This document shows, in pieces, positions 43,831 to 53,087 of a stretch of DNA of 64,000 nucleotides. This DNA is from DATFMP01 sp035266845 (GTDB lineage: Bacteria > SAR324 > JACQKK01), in contig DATFMP010000097.1 in NCBI GenBank assembly GCA_035266845.1, forward strand, positions 62,001 through 126,000. The letters run 5' to 3'. The position numbers were made by a program, and so were the translations under genes. How positions within the stretch are numbered: the stretch's first letter is position 1; each line of letters starts with the position of its first letter. The notes under the pieces are model-generated. The model had not been told where the DNA came from, did not search any database, and worked only from the letters and a program-made list of their open reading frames with translations.

Positions 43831-45330
43831 CTAGCGCATCACGAACGGATTGGGCACGTCGGTGGTCGTGGAGATCCAGACCGACTTCTGCTGCATGTAC
43901 TCCTTGATCATGCCCTGCCCGTTCTCCCGACCCAGCCCGCTCTTCTTGTAGCCGCCGAAGGGCGAGGTGACGCTGACGGCGCGGTAGGTGTTCACCCACA
44001 CGGTGCCCGCCTGAAGGCGCTGGGCCAGGGTCAGAGCGCGGGGGATGGACTGCGTCCACACGCCCGCGGCAAGGCCGTAGATCACGTCGTTGCCGACGGC
44101 GACGGCCTCCTCGTCGTCTTTGAAGGGGATCACCGCCAGCACGGGGCCGAACACCTCCTCCTGCGCGATGCGCATCTGGTTGTTGACCCGGCCGAAGATG
44201 GTGGGCTCCACGAACCAGCCATCGCCGCACTCGGGCCGGGTCGCCTTGCCGCCGCCCAGCAGGGTCTCCGCGCCTTCCTTGATGGCGACGTCGATGTAGT
44301 CCAGCACCTTCTCGTACTGCATCAGGTTGGTGACGGGCCCCACCTGCGTGTCGAGGTCCATGGGGTCACCCATGCGCGCCGTTTTGGCGAAGGCCACCAG
44401 CTTGTCCACGAATTCGTCGTGAATGGACTCCTGCACCAGCAGGCGCGAGCCGGCGATGCAGGTCTGTCCCGTTGCGGCGAAGATGCCAGAGATCACGCCC
44501 TTCACCGCGTTGTCCAGGTCCGCATCGGCGAACACGATGTTGGGGGACTTGCCGCCCAGCTCCAACGTAACGCGCTTGATATCCTTGGCGGCCTCCGAGT
44601 AGATGTGCGCGCCGGTCTTGGCCGAGCCGGTGAAGGCCACCTTGCGCACCAGCGGATGCGTCACCAGCGGCTCGCCCGCCTCGGGCCCGAAACCGGTCAC
44701 CACGTTCACCACGCCGGGTGGAAAGCCCGCCTGCTCCACCAGCTTCACGAACTCCAGCGCGGAAACGGAAGTGTGCTCCGAGGGCTTGATGACCACCGTG
44801 TTGCCCGCGGCCAGCGCCGGCGCCAGCTTCCAGCTCAGCAGCAGCAGCGGGGAGTTCCAGGGCACGATGGCGCCCACCACGCCCACGGGCTCCCACATCG
44901 TGTAATTGAAGTTGCCCGGCTTGTCCGAGGGAATCACGGAGCCCTCGATCTTGTCCGCCAGTCCGCCATAGTAGTAGTACCACTGCGGCACGTAGCGCAG
45001 TTGGCCCAGCATCTCCGCATACAGCTTGCCGTTGTCGCGCACCTCGGTCTGCGCCAGGTGTTCCGCGTTCTCCGCGATCAGATCGCCCAGGCGCCGCATC
45101 AGCGCGCCGCGCTGGGTGGCCGTGAGCTTGGGCCACTCGCCGCCGGAGAAGGCCGCGTGCGCCGCCTGCACGGCGCGCTCCACGTCCTCCGCACCGCAGC
45201 GCGGCACCAGGGCCCAGGGCTTGGCGGTGTACGGGTTGAACGACTCGAACGTCTCGCGCGAGGCGGCCTCTACCCACTCGCCGTTGATATAGGCGCGATA
45301 GGATTCCAGCGGTTGGGCTCGTGCTTCCAT
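43831..45330 (-). CDS. NAD(P)-dependent aldehyde dehydrogenase
   Basis: Cytosolic ALDH of 499 aa. Family motifs are the cofactor region (VVIKPSEHTSVSALEFV), FTGSAKTG, the catalytic glutamate in VTLELGGKSPN, and the catalytic cysteine in AATGQTCIAGS. The size and AYINGEWVEAASRETFESFNP start fit betaine/phenylacetaldehyde-type members; substrate not assignable. GGAGG precedes the ATG at 45330. The gene is followed by OsmC (same strand) and preceded by ugpC, 235 bp away. Confidence 0.92.
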   Translation of the reverse strand: MEARAQPLESYRAYINGEWVEAASRETFESFNPYTAKPWALVPRCGAEDVERAVQAAHAAFSGGEWPKLTATQRGALMRRLGDLIAENAEHLAQTEVRDNGKLYAEMLGQLRYVPQWYYYYGGLADKIEGSVIPSDKPGNFNYTMWEPVGVVGAIVPWNSPLLLLSWKLAPALAAGNTVVIKPSEHTSVSALEFVKLVEQAGFPPGVVNVVTGFGPEAGEPLVTHPLVRKVAFTGSAKTGAHIYSEAAKDIKRVTLELGGKSPNIVFADADLDNAVKGVISGIFAATGQTCIAGSRLLVQESIHDEFVDKLVAFAKTARMGDPMDLDTQVGPVTNLMQYEKVLDYIDVAIKEGAETLLGGGKATRPECGDGWFVEPTIFGRVNNQMRIAQEEVFGPVLAVIPFKDDEEAVAVGNDVIYGLAAGVWTQSIPRALTLAQRLQAGTVWVNTYRAVSVTSPFGGYKKSGLGRENGQGMIKEYMQQKSVWISTTTDVPNPFVMR

Positions 45331-45565
45331 GGGGGCCTCCGGGGGCAGGTGAAGGAATGGCATGCGATGCGGACCAGGATAGACCCCGGCCCCGGCGCCG
45401 GGCAATCGCGGGGGCGCGCGGACGCCCAATCGCCTGGGCGACCTGAATTGAAGTCGCACGCCTTCATGGAGGGCGGGGCGACGGCACCCGACTCGGCGCA
45501 GCGCTTCGCTGCCTTGTCCGGGTGCGGACGGAGGATTTGAGGGGTGACGGTTGGAGGCAACTCCC

Positions 45566-46666
45566 CTATACCACCTTGTCCGTGGCGGGGTCGATGAGGT
45601 GCATGTGGTTCATGGCGGCGGTGAGGGTCACCAGGTCGCCCGAGTGGCGCTCGATGTCCGGCGAGACACGGGCACTGACCAGCGTGGTATCCAGCGTGAA
45701 GTAGACGATGGTGTCCATGCCCGTCGGCTCGATGGCCTCGATGTGCGCGGGAAAGCTGGCCCGCGAGTGCACGGCGAGGGGGTGCCGCTCGTCCGTGAGG
45801 TGCTCGGGCCGCAGCCCCAGCATCATCTCGCGACCCACGTAGGGCTGGTAGCGCGCCTCGCGATCCTCCGGCACGGGCAGCTTGGGCCCGCCGGGAATCT
45901 CCACGGCCAAGCCACCCTCGCCCGCCAGCAGGCGGCAGGCGATGAAGTTCATCGCCGGCGAACCGATGAACCCGGCCACGAATCGGCTCACCGGGCGGTT
46001 GTACAGATCACCCGGCGAGCCCACCTGCTCGATGTTCCCCGCGTTGAGCACGACGATGCGGTCGGCCAGGGTCATGGCCTCCACCTGGTCGTGCGTCACA
46101 TAGACGATCGTCGTCCGCAGGCGCTCGTGCAGCTTCTTGATCTCCATCCGCATCTGCACGCGCAGCTTGGCGTCCAGGTTGGAGAGCGGCTCATCGAACA
46201 GGAACACCTGCGGCTTGCGCACGATGCAGCGCCCCATCGCCACGCGCTGGCGCTGCCCGCCGGAGAGCTGCTGCGGCTTGCGGTTCAGCAGCTCGCGAAT
46301 GTTCAGGATGTCCGCGGCCTCCTCCACCGCGCGCTTGATCTCCGCCTTGGGCAATTTGCGCAGCTTCAGCCCGTAGGCCATGTTCTTGAACACCGTCATG
46401 TGCGGATACAGCGCGTAGGTCTGGAAGACCATCGCGATGTCGCGCTCCATGGGCTGCACGGCGTTCACCATGCGCTCGCCGATGTAGACCTCGCCCGAGG
46501 TCACGTCCTCCAGTCCGGCCACCATGCGCAACACGGTGCTCTTGCCGCAGCCCGAGGGCCCCACCAGCACTAGGAACTCCCCGTCGGCGATGTCCAGGCT
46601 GATGCCGTGTACTACCTCGTTCTTGTCGAAGGACTTGCGGACGTCTTTCAGAACGACTCGGGCCAT
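45566..46666 (-). CDS. ugpC: Glycerol-3-phosphate ABC transporter ATPase UgpC
   Basis: MalK/UgpC-type ATPase of 366 aa: Walker A GPSGCGKST, signature LSGGQRQRVAMGR, Walker B VFLFDEPLSNLDA, and a C-terminal TOBE-like regulatory domain (LRPEHLTDERHPLAV). It energises the permeases UgpAE on the divergent strand. Its own promoter (46774-46802) and the 405-bp divergent region separate it from ugpB. Splitting ugpC from ugpBAE is unusual, since ugpC normally follows ugpE. Confidence 0.9.
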   Translation of the reverse strand: MARVVLKDVRKSFDKNEVVHGISLDIADGEFLVLVGPSGCGKSTVLRMVAGLEDVTSGEVYIGERMVNAVQPMERDIAMVFQTYALYPHMTVFKNMAYGLKLRKLPKAEIKRAVEEAADILNIRELLNRKPQQLSGGQRQRVAMGRCIVRKPQVFLFDEPLSNLDAKLRVQMRMEIKKLHERLRTTIVYVTHDQVEAMTLADRIVVLNAGNIEQVGSPGDLYNRPVSRFVAGFIGSPAMNFIACRLLAGEGGLAVEIPGGPKLPVPEDREARYQPYVGREMMLGLRPEHLTDERHPLAVHSRASFPAHIEAIEPTGMDTIVYFTLDTTLVSARVSPDIERHSGDLVTLTAAMNHMHLIDPATDKVV

Positions 46667-47071
46667 GGTCGCTTGCCGGGGTCGGGCTGCCGCGAGGCAG
46701 CGGATTGGTCGCGGAGCAGGCCTCGCGCCGGCCCCCCACGGCGCGGCGCTCGGGGCGTCCGCGCCGCACCCTCACTATACCGCAGCACCGCCGGCCTGAT
46801 AAGCGCAATTCGCGGGGCAGGCCCGGCCGGCGCGGTCGGCTCAGCAATTGCGATTGCCCTGCCGATGCCCCGGTGCGAAAATAGGCACGTCAGGGGAGAA
46901 AGGAGGCTCGGCCCGCCGCCCGGCGGGCGACCCAATATCCGCGACGGGATATGCCCGCAGAGGGGCCCCCATCCCACTCCCGGATCGCCACCTGGAAATC
47001 AAACGACAGCGCAGCGGCACATCTGCGCCGACTGCCCCGGGGAAGGACACAAGCGCTGCAAAGGAGCCACG
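46667..47071. other. Divergent promoter region between ugpC and ugpB
   Basis: The intergenic region must carry promoters for both ugpC (leftward) and ugpBAE (rightward). A good sigma-70 promoter is visible leftward at 46774-46802. No Pho box (tandem CTGTCAT-like heptamers) is recognisable. I see no gene here. Confidence 0.55.
46774..46802 (-). promoter_or_regulatory. Sigma-70 promoter of ugpC
   Basis: On the minus strand TTATCA (46797-46802) and TATAGT (46774-46779) are separated by 17 bp. The predicted start of transcription is about 100 bp before the ATG. Confidence 0.5.
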
Positions 47072-48394
47072 ATGAACCCCATCCGTTGGTTGGGCGCGTT
47101 TTTGATCGCAGCACTGGTCGCCCTGGCGGCCCCTGCGGCCCAGGCGAAAACCGAGGTCGTGTGGTGGCATGCACACGGCGGTGCATTGGGCGAGCGTGTG
47201 GATGCCATGGTCGCCAAGTTCAATCAGAGCCAGAGCGAGTACGAGGTCAAGGCCGTCTACAAGGGCAGCTACGCCGAGACCATGACGGCGGGCATTGCGG
47301 CCTTCCGGGCCGGTCAGCCGCCGGCGATCCTGCAGGTGTTCGAGGTGGGCACGGCCACCATGATGGCCGCCAAGGGCGCCATCTATCCCGTGTATCAGCT
47401 CATGGCCGACACGGGCGAACCCTTCGACCCCAACGCCTATCTGGCCGCGGTGACCGGCTACTACACGGACACCGAGGGCCATATGCTCTCCATGCCCTTC
47501 AACAGCTCCACACCGGTGCTTTGGTACAACAAGGACATGTTCCGCAAGGCCGGGCTGAACCCCGACAAGCCGCCGCGCACCTGGCCCGAACTGGAACGGG
47601 ATGCCAAGAAGTTGATGGCCTCCGGAGGGGCCAAATGCGGATTTACCACTGCGTGGCCCTCCTGGGTGAACATCGAGAACTTCTCCGCCTGGCACAACAT
47701 CCCGCTGGCCTCTGAGCAGAACGGCTTCGGCGGGTTGGACGCCCGGATGGAGATCGCCAACCCCACGCTGGAGCACCACATCGCCGCACTGGCCCGCTGG
47801 CAGCAGTCCAAGATATTCGACTACGGCGGGCGCACCAACAAGGGCGATTCCAAGTTCACCACCGGCGAGTGCGCGATGCTGACGGAATCCTCCGCCGGCT
47901 ACGCGCGGGTCAGCAAGGAGTCCAAGTTCGAGTTCGGCGTGGGCATGCTGCCCTATTGGCCCGACGTGAAGGGTGCCCCGCAGAACACCATCATCGGCGG
48001 GGCCTCCCTGTGGGTGCTGCGGGGGCAGTCGCCTGAGGTGTACAAAGGCGTGGCCAAGTTCTTCACCTATCTTTCCTCGGCCGAAGTGATGGCCGAATGG
48101 CACCAGGGCACCGGCTACCTGCCGATCACCCTGTCCGCCTACAAGCTGAGCGAGGAGCAGGGCTTCTACAAGAGCCACCCGGGCGCGGACATCTCCATCA
48201 AGCAGATGACGCTGCACAAGCCCACGGCCAACTCCAAGGGCCTGCGGCTGGGCAACTACCCGCAGATCCGCGTTGTCCACTACGAGGAGCTGGAAGCAGC
48301 GCTGGCCGGCAAGATCAGCGCCAAGGTCGCGGTGGAACGCATGCAGAAGCGCGACAACGAGCTGCTCGAGCAGTTCCAGAAAGCCAACGAGTAG
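47072..48394 (+). CDS. ugpB: Glycerol-3-phosphate ABC transporter binding protein UgpB
   Basis: Periplasmic binding protein of 440 aa. It has a signal peptide ending in an AQA site at about residue 23. The family motif WWHAHGGALGERVDAMVAKF is followed by YKGSYAETMTAGIAAFRAG and EVGTATMMAAKGAIYPVYQLM, matching UgpB of proteobacteria. It binds glycerol-3-phosphate and glycerophosphodiesters. AAAGGAG upstream of the ATG. A strong hairpin (48417-48451) lies between it and ugpA, as is common when the binding protein is needed in excess. Confidence 0.9.
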   Translation: MNPIRWLGAFLIAALVALAAPAAQAKTEVVWWHAHGGALGERVDAMVAKFNQSQSEYEVKAVYKGSYAETMTAGIAAFRAGQPPAILQVFEVGTATMMAAKGAIYPVYQLMADTGEPFDPNAYLAAVTGYYTDTEGHMLSMPFNSSTPVLWYNKDMFRKAGLNPDKPPRTWPELERDAKKLMASGGAKCGFTTAWPSWVNIENFSAWHNIPLASEQNGFGGLDARMEIANPTLEHHIAALARWQQSKIFDYGGRTNKGDSKFTTGECAMLTESSAGYARVSKESKFEFGVGMLPYWPDVKGAPQNTIIGGASLWVLRGQSPEVYKGVAKFFTYLSSAEVMAEWHQGTGYLPITLSAYKLSEEQGFYKSHPGADISIKQMTLHKPTANSKGLRLGNYPQIRVVHYEELEAALAGKISAKVAVERMQKRDNELLEQFQKANE

Positions 48395-48416
48395 GCTGAG
48401 CCGAGGCGCAACCAGC

Positions 48417-48451
48417 CGCCCCGCCCCCCGGCCTGTCCCGGGGGCGGGGCG
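48417..48451 (+). terminator. Strong intercistronic hairpin between ugpB and ugpA
   Basis: CGCCCCGCCCCC and GGGGGCGGGGCG pair in a 12-bp stem (48417-48428 and 48440-48451) with an 11-nt loop, followed by TTT. It can partly terminate or protect the ugpB message. Confidence 0.65.
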
Positions 48452-48477
48452 TTTCCCACACCGCCGGCGGGGGTGCG

Positions 48478-49359
48478 ATGCAGAAGCGCTCGCTCTTCAC
48501 CAACAAGCTGCTGCCCTACCTGCTGGTGGCGCCGCAGATCACCATCACCATCGTCTTCTTCTTCTGGCCCGCCTCGGTGGCGATGTACCAGTCCATGGAG
48601 AGCCAGAACCCGTTCGGGCTGCAGTCACGCTTCGTCTGGTTCGACAATTTCGTTGACCTGTTCAAGTCCCCCAACTACCTGCAGTCGTTCTGGGTCACGG
48701 CCGTGTTCAGCGCGGCGGTGGCGATCTTCTCGCTCCTGATCGGACTGTACTTGGCGGTGCAGGCGGACCGCGTGGTGCGCTGGGGCGTGGTGTACAACAC
48801 GCTGCTGATCTGGCCCTATGCGGTGGCTTCGGCGGTGGCGGGCGTGTTGTGGCTGTTCCTGTTCAACCCCACCCTTGGCGTGCTGGCCTACGGCCTGCGG
48901 CAGATGGGGGTGGACTGGAACTACCTGCTGGACGGAAACCAGGCGCTGGGGTTGGTCACGATGATCGCTACCTGGCACCGCATTCCATACAACTTCCTGT
49001 TCTTCCTGGCCGGGCTGCAATCCATCCCGCGAGGCCTTGTGGAGGCGGCGTCCATTGATGGCGCGGGTCTGTTCCGCCGCTTCTGGGACATCGTGTTTCC
49101 GCTGCTGATGCCCACCACGTTCTTCCTGATCGTGGTGGACATGGTCTACGCGTTCTTCGATACCTTCGCCATCATCCACCAGGTGACCCAGGGCGGCCCG
49201 GCCGGCGCCACGAACATCCTGGTGTACAAGGTGTACGCCGACGGCTTTCTGGGCATGAACATCGGCAGCTCGGCGGCGCAGTCGGTGGTGCTGATGGTCA
49301 TCGTCATCGGCCTCACCGTGATCCAGTTCCGCTACATCGAGCGCAAGGTGCACTACTGA
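48478..49359 (+). CDS. ugpA: Glycerol-3-phosphate ABC transporter permease UgpA
   Basis: Inner-membrane permease of 293 aa with six helices and the UgpA-type start (LLPYLLVAPQITITIVFFFW). The EAA loop is EAASIDGAGLFRRFWDIVFPLL. Its stop overlaps the ugpE start by 1 bp. Confidence 0.92.
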   Translation: MQKRSLFTNKLLPYLLVAPQITITIVFFFWPASVAMYQSMESQNPFGLQSRFVWFDNFVDLFKSPNYLQSFWVTAVFSAAVAIFSLLIGLYLAVQADRVVRWGVVYNTLLIWPYAVASAVAGVLWLFLFNPTLGVLAYGLRQMGVDWNYLLDGNQALGLVTMIATWHRIPYNFLFFLAGLQSIPRGLVEAASIDGAGLFRRFWDIVFPLLMPTTFFLIVVDMVYAFFDTFAIIHQVTQGGPAGATNILVYKVYADGFLGMNIGSSAAQSVVLMVIVIGLTVIQFRYIERKVHY

Positions 49360-50210
49360 TGCTGGGCAAGAGCTGGCGCATCCGCCTGATAACGCACGGC
49401 GTGCTGCTGCTGGGCATACTGATCGTGGCGTTCCCGATCTACATGACCTTCGTGGCCTCCTCGCACACCATGGGCGAGATCATGAACGTGCCCATGCCGG
49501 CCGTGCCCGGCACGCACCTGGTGGACAACTACTGGCGCGCGATCGTGGAGGGACCCGCCACCGGCGGGCAGATCGGGCCGGTGGGGCGCATGCTGTTCAA
49601 CAGCTTGGTCATGGCGTTGGGCATCACCATCGGAAAGATCGCCATTTCCATCCTGTCCGCTTACGCTATCGTGTACTTCGATTTCCCGTTCCGGATGGGC
49701 TTTTTCTGGATGATCTTCATCACGCTGATGCTGCCCGTGGAGGTGCGCATCATCCCCACCTACCAGGTGATCGCCAGCCTGCACATGCTGGACTCCTACT
49801 CCGGGCTGATCCTGCCCCTGATCGCTTCGGCCACGGCCACCTTTCTGTTCCGCCAGTTCTTCCTGACCGTGCCGGAGGAGGTGTTCCACGCGGCGCGCAT
49901 TGACGGCGCGGGCCCGCTGCGCTTTTTCTGGGACATCCTGCTCCCCCTTTCGCGCACCAACATCGCGGCGCTGTTCGTGATCCTGTTCATCTACGGCTGG
50001 AACCAGTACCTGTGGCCGCTGCTGATCACGACCCACCAGAACATGTACACGGTGCTCATCGGCATCAACCGCATGCTGGCCGTGGGTGACGAGCAGGCGG
50101 ACTGGCCCGTCATCATGGCCACCGCCATGCTGGCCATGCTCCCGCCGGTGATCGTGGTGGTGCTGATGCAGCGCTACTTCGTCAAGGGCCTCACCGAGAC
50201 CGAGAAGTAA
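49359..50210 (+). CDS. ugpE: Glycerol-3-phosphate ABC transporter permease UgpE
   Basis: Inner-membrane permease of 283 aa, six helices, coupling-loop motif AARIDGAGPLRFFWDILLPLS. It starts one base inside ugpA and completes the UgpBAE set, working with UgpC. The next gene converges with a short hairpin at 50212-50234. Confidence 0.92.
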   Translation: MLGKSWRIRLITHGVLLLGILIVAFPIYMTFVASSHTMGEIMNVPMPAVPGTHLVDNYWRAIVEGPATGGQIGPVGRMLFNSLVMALGITIGKIAISILSAYAIVYFDFPFRMGFFWMIFITLMLPVEVRIIPTYQVIASLHMLDSYSGLILPLIASATATFLFRQFFLTVPEEVFHAARIDGAGPLRFFWDILLPLSRTNIAALFVILFIYGWNQYLWPLLITTHQNMYTVLIGINRMLAVGDEQADWPVIMATAMLAMLPPVIVVVLMQRYFVKGLTETEK

Positions 50211-50211
50211 G

Positions 50212-50234
50212 CGGGGGCAGGCATCTCACCCCCG
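50212..50234 (+). terminator. Weak hairpin after ugpE
   Basis: CGGGGG and CCCCCG flank an 11-nt loop, just after the ugpE stop and before the converging kinase gene. Short stem, no T-tract. Confidence 0.35.
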
Positions 50235-50265
50235 ACTCCCTCTCGCGCTGGGAGCCTCATCTCTT

Positions 50266-51741
50266 CTACACTCCGGTCAGCCGCTTCAACTCGTCGCGCC
50301 AGCGGCGGTAGCGCTCGCGCAGAGCCGGCGCGCCACGCGGAGTGAAGACGTCCTCGTGGCTGTCGCCGGCCCAGGTGGCGGGACGCCCCGCAGCCAAGTA
50401 GGCGATGCCCCGCGCGGTGCCTTCCGGGTCGTCGCGGCGGTGTACGGGCACGCCCGTGAGCTCCGCAATGCGCTGGCAGAGCCCGTCCAGCCGCGAGACA
50501 CCCCCGCTGATGCGCACCCGCGCCGCGGGTGGCACGTGCCGCGCCAACTCGTCCATGTTGGCCTGCAGCAGGAAGGCGATGCTCTCCACCACGGCCACGG
50601 CCCGCTGCCAGGGCTCGCCCTCGCCCAGGAAGCGCGAAACGAAGTCCGCCTGCCAGAAGGGCGCGCCCAGCCCGGAGATGCCGTTGAGGAACAGCGGCGG
50701 GTCGGCGTCCTCGCGGGCCAGCCACTCGGGCAGGCGCGCCAGCAGATCGGGCAGCCCCAGCTCGCCGGTGGCCCACTCCAGCGCGCTGGCGCAGCCGTTC
50801 ACTGTGCCCTCCAGCGTGTAGACCCGCGTGGGGCCGTCCTGCAGGGCGATGCCCGTCAGCAGGCGTGGCGCATAGCCCGGATAAGCATCCACGGCGCGCT
50901 GCGCGAAGGCGCCCGTGCCCGCGTTCACGTACGTGGTGTCCGGCTCCGACCAGCCGAAGGCGAACAGCGCCGCGGTCTGGTCGCCGTTCACCGCCCGCAG
51001 CGGTATGGCCTGCCCAGCCACCTCGAACGTGCCGTAGGGGTGGCAGGTGGGCACGCACGCGGGCAGGTGGCCCGCCGGCAGCCCGAACAGCGCCAGCAGT
51101 TCCGGGTCCCAGTCGCCCGTGTGCAGGTTCCAGAGCTGCGTGCGCGCGGCGCACTGCGGATCGGCCAGCAGCGGGCGCTCGCGCAGCATGCGGAACGTGA
51201 GGAAGCTCGTCATGGGGCCCCAGGCCAGCCGCCCCGCGGCCAGGGCCTCGCGCACAGCCGGGAGGTTGTCCAGGCTCCAGCGCAGCTTGCTGGCCCCGTA
51301 GTGCGGCGAGAGGAACAGCCCGCTGGCGCGGTGCACGCCCTCGGCCTGTCCCTGGAACTGCCGCAGCCATGCGTGCGCGCGCCGGTCCTGCCAGGAGTAT
51401 ATGGGTGAGAGCGGCGCGCCCGAGACGCGATCCCAGCACATGGCGTTGGAGCGCTGGCTGGCCAGCCCCGCCGCCGCCACGTCCGCCGCGCGTGGCCCCA
51501 GCGCCGCCAGAGCCTGCTCTGCAGCGGCGAACACGGAGGCCACCACCTCCTCGCCGTCCTGCTCCGCCCAATCCGGTTGCGGCCGCGTGAGCCCGATCTC
51601 CCGCACACCCTCCGCCAGCAGCGCGCCCTGGCCATCGAACACCAGCGCCCGGCTGGCGTGCGTGCCCTGGTCAATGGCCAGAACCAGTGGCGCGGAAGGT
51701 CCCTTGCGGGCGTCGCTGCGAGTGGCTAGGGTGCGGGACAT
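50266..51741 (-). CDS. Glycerol kinase-like FGGY-family carbohydrate kinase
   Basis: Cytosolic sugar kinase of 491 aa. The ATP-binding start is LVLAIDQGTHASRALVFD; the FGGY/GlpK pattern continues with YSWQDRRA and NGDQTAALFAFGW. Further on are GLGAPFW and RISGGVSRLDGLC. Glycerol kinases have GTTSSR and GDQQAALFGQ at the first and third points; these replaced residues suggest a divergent glycerol kinase or another FGGY member. Between Ugp and Phn genes it would supply glycerol-3-phosphate from free glycerol (inference). The ATG at 51741 has a weak ribosome binding site. Confidence 0.85.
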   Translation of the reverse strand: MSRTLATRSDARKGPSAPLVLAIDQGTHASRALVFDGQGALLAEGVREIGLTRPQPDWAEQDGEEVVASVFAAAEQALAALGPRAADVAAAGLASQRSNAMCWDRVSGAPLSPIYSWQDRRAHAWLRQFQGQAEGVHRASGLFLSPHYGASKLRWSLDNLPAVREALAAGRLAWGPMTSFLTFRMLRERPLLADPQCAARTQLWNLHTGDWDPELLALFGLPAGHLPACVPTCHPYGTFEVAGQAIPLRAVNGDQTAALFAFGWSEPDTTYVNAGTGAFAQRAVDAYPGYAPRLLTGIALQDGPTRVYTLEGTVNGCASALEWATGELGLPDLLARLPEWLAREDADPPLFLNGISGLGAPFWQADFVSRFLGEGEPWQRAVAVVESIAFLLQANMDELARHVPPAARVRISGGVSRLDGLCQRIAELTGVPVHRRDDPEGTARGIAYLAAGRPATWAGDSHEDVFTPRGAPALRERYRRWRDELKRLTGV

Positions 51742-52071
51742 GGCGGCGGGTCGCGTTGGGGCGCCGGGGGTGCGGAGCACCTACGGTGAAGGCGGTTCCA
51801 TTTAAGTCGGAATCGCAGCGGAACGCCAGCCCGGCACGGCTTGACCTGCATCAATGCGGGGAGGGGGGCTACACAATAGATTAACAGAGGAATTGATGCA
51901 TCCGGCGAACCCGCGCGCGACGCGGAATGACGGATGACCCCGGGTGCGGCACAGCGGAGTGTCGGCCATTGCCCGGGGTCAACTCCGTGCGCCGGTATGG
52001 CACAAGGGTTGTCGGTGGCCCGCACCGGGTGTTCCGGAGGCGGGCGGCATTCATCGCAAAAAGGAGGAACC
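51742..52071. other. Divergent promoter region between the kinase and phnD
   Basis: Contains the FNR-type box at 51841 reading toward phnD. The rest shows no gene. Confidence 0.6.
51841..51882 (+). promoter_or_regulatory. FNR-type box and -10 of phnDCEE
   Basis: TTGACCTGCATCAA (51841-51854), one base short of a perfect dyad, is followed exactly 22 bp later by TAGATT (51877-51882). The phnD ATG is at 52072. The opposite-strand kinase gene starts 100 bp away and could share the site. Confidence 0.65.
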
Positions 52072-53079
52072 ATGTCGCGCACATCTCAGGCGCAGTTGTG
52101 GCTGCATCGCTCGCTGCTGATCGCGCTGTTCGCTTTGCTGGGCCTCGGGCTGTGGGCCGTGCGGGCCCAGGCCGCGAACGATTGCGCCCACCGGGGCGAC
52201 CTGGACGTAATGTTCTGCGACGACGACGAGAACCTCGTCGCCGACCTGCCGGCCGACCACAGCAAGTGGCAGAACCCGGACGTGCTGTTCTTCTCCTACA
52301 CGCCGGTCGAAGACCCAGCGATCTACGTCAACATGTTCAAGCCTTTCCTGCAGCACCTGGAGAAGGTGACTGGCAAGCGCGTGCGCTACTTCACCGCGCA
52401 AAGCTATGCTGCGCAGATCGAGGCCATGCGCTCCGGCCGCCTGCACATCGCGGGCATCTCCACCGGCCCCACGGCCTTCGCCGTGAACCTGGCGGGCTAC
52501 GTGCCCTTCGCCCTGATGGGCACGGAGAAGGGGCAGTTCGGTTACAAGCTGCAAGTGATCGTTCCGGCGGACAGCAAGATCCAGAAACTGCAGGACCTGA
52601 AGGGGCACACGGTGGCGCACACCGAGGAGTCCTCCAACTCCGGCAACCAGGCGCCCCGCGCGCTGTTCCCGGCCCACGGCATTACACCGGGCCAGGATTA
52701 CAAGATCGTCTATTCCGGCGGCCATGACCGCAGCGTGCTGGGCGTGGCCCATGGGGACTACGAAGCAGCCACTATCGCCTCGGAGGTGATGGAGCGCATG
52801 TTCGACCGCAACGTCGTCAAGCGCAGCGCCATCCGCGTGATCTGGGAGAGCGACCCCTTCCCGACGACGTCCTTCGGCGAGGTGTACAACCTGGATCCGA
52901 CGCTGGCCCTGAAGATCCGCAAGGCGTTCTTCACCTATCAGTTCAAGGGCACAGCGCTGGGCAAGGAATTCACCGCCGTGGATCGCTTCATCCCCATCAC
53001 CTACAAGCAGCATTGGGCGGTGATCCGGCAGATCCAGAAGCACAACGGCATCAAGTACACGCGCGAAGGCGTGAAGTAG
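52072..53079 (+). CDS. phnD: Phosphonate/phosphate-type ABC binding protein PhnD
   Basis: Periplasmic protein of 335 aa with a signal peptide ending near AQAAND at residue 34. The PhnD fold follows: LFFSYTPVEDPAIYVNMFKPFLQHLE, RSGRLHIAGISTGPTAFAVN, and LKGHTVAHTEESSNSGNQAPR with the anion-binding serine-rich loop. AAAAAGGAGGA before the ATG. It heads phnDCEE, with phnC starting 8 bp after its stop. Confidence 0.9.
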   Translation: MSRTSQAQLWLHRSLLIALFALLGLGLWAVRAQAANDCAHRGDLDVMFCDDDENLVADLPADHSKWQNPDVLFFSYTPVEDPAIYVNMFKPFLQHLEKVTGKRVRYFTAQSYAAQIEAMRSGRLHIAGISTGPTAFAVNLAGYVPFALMGTEKGQFGYKLQVIVPADSKIQKLQDLKGHTVAHTEESSNSGNQAPRALFPAHGITPGQDYKIVYSGGHDRSVLGVAHGDYEAATIASEVMERMFDRNVVKRSAIRVIWESDPFPTTSFGEVYNLDPTLALKIRKAFFTYQFKGTALGKEFTAVDRFIPITYKQHWAVIRQIQKHNGIKYTREGVK

Positions 53080-53087
53080 GCCCGCCC

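Noticed and set aside
46667..47071. Pho box before ugpB
   Set aside because: No tandem CTGTCAT-like heptamers at the right spacing were visible.
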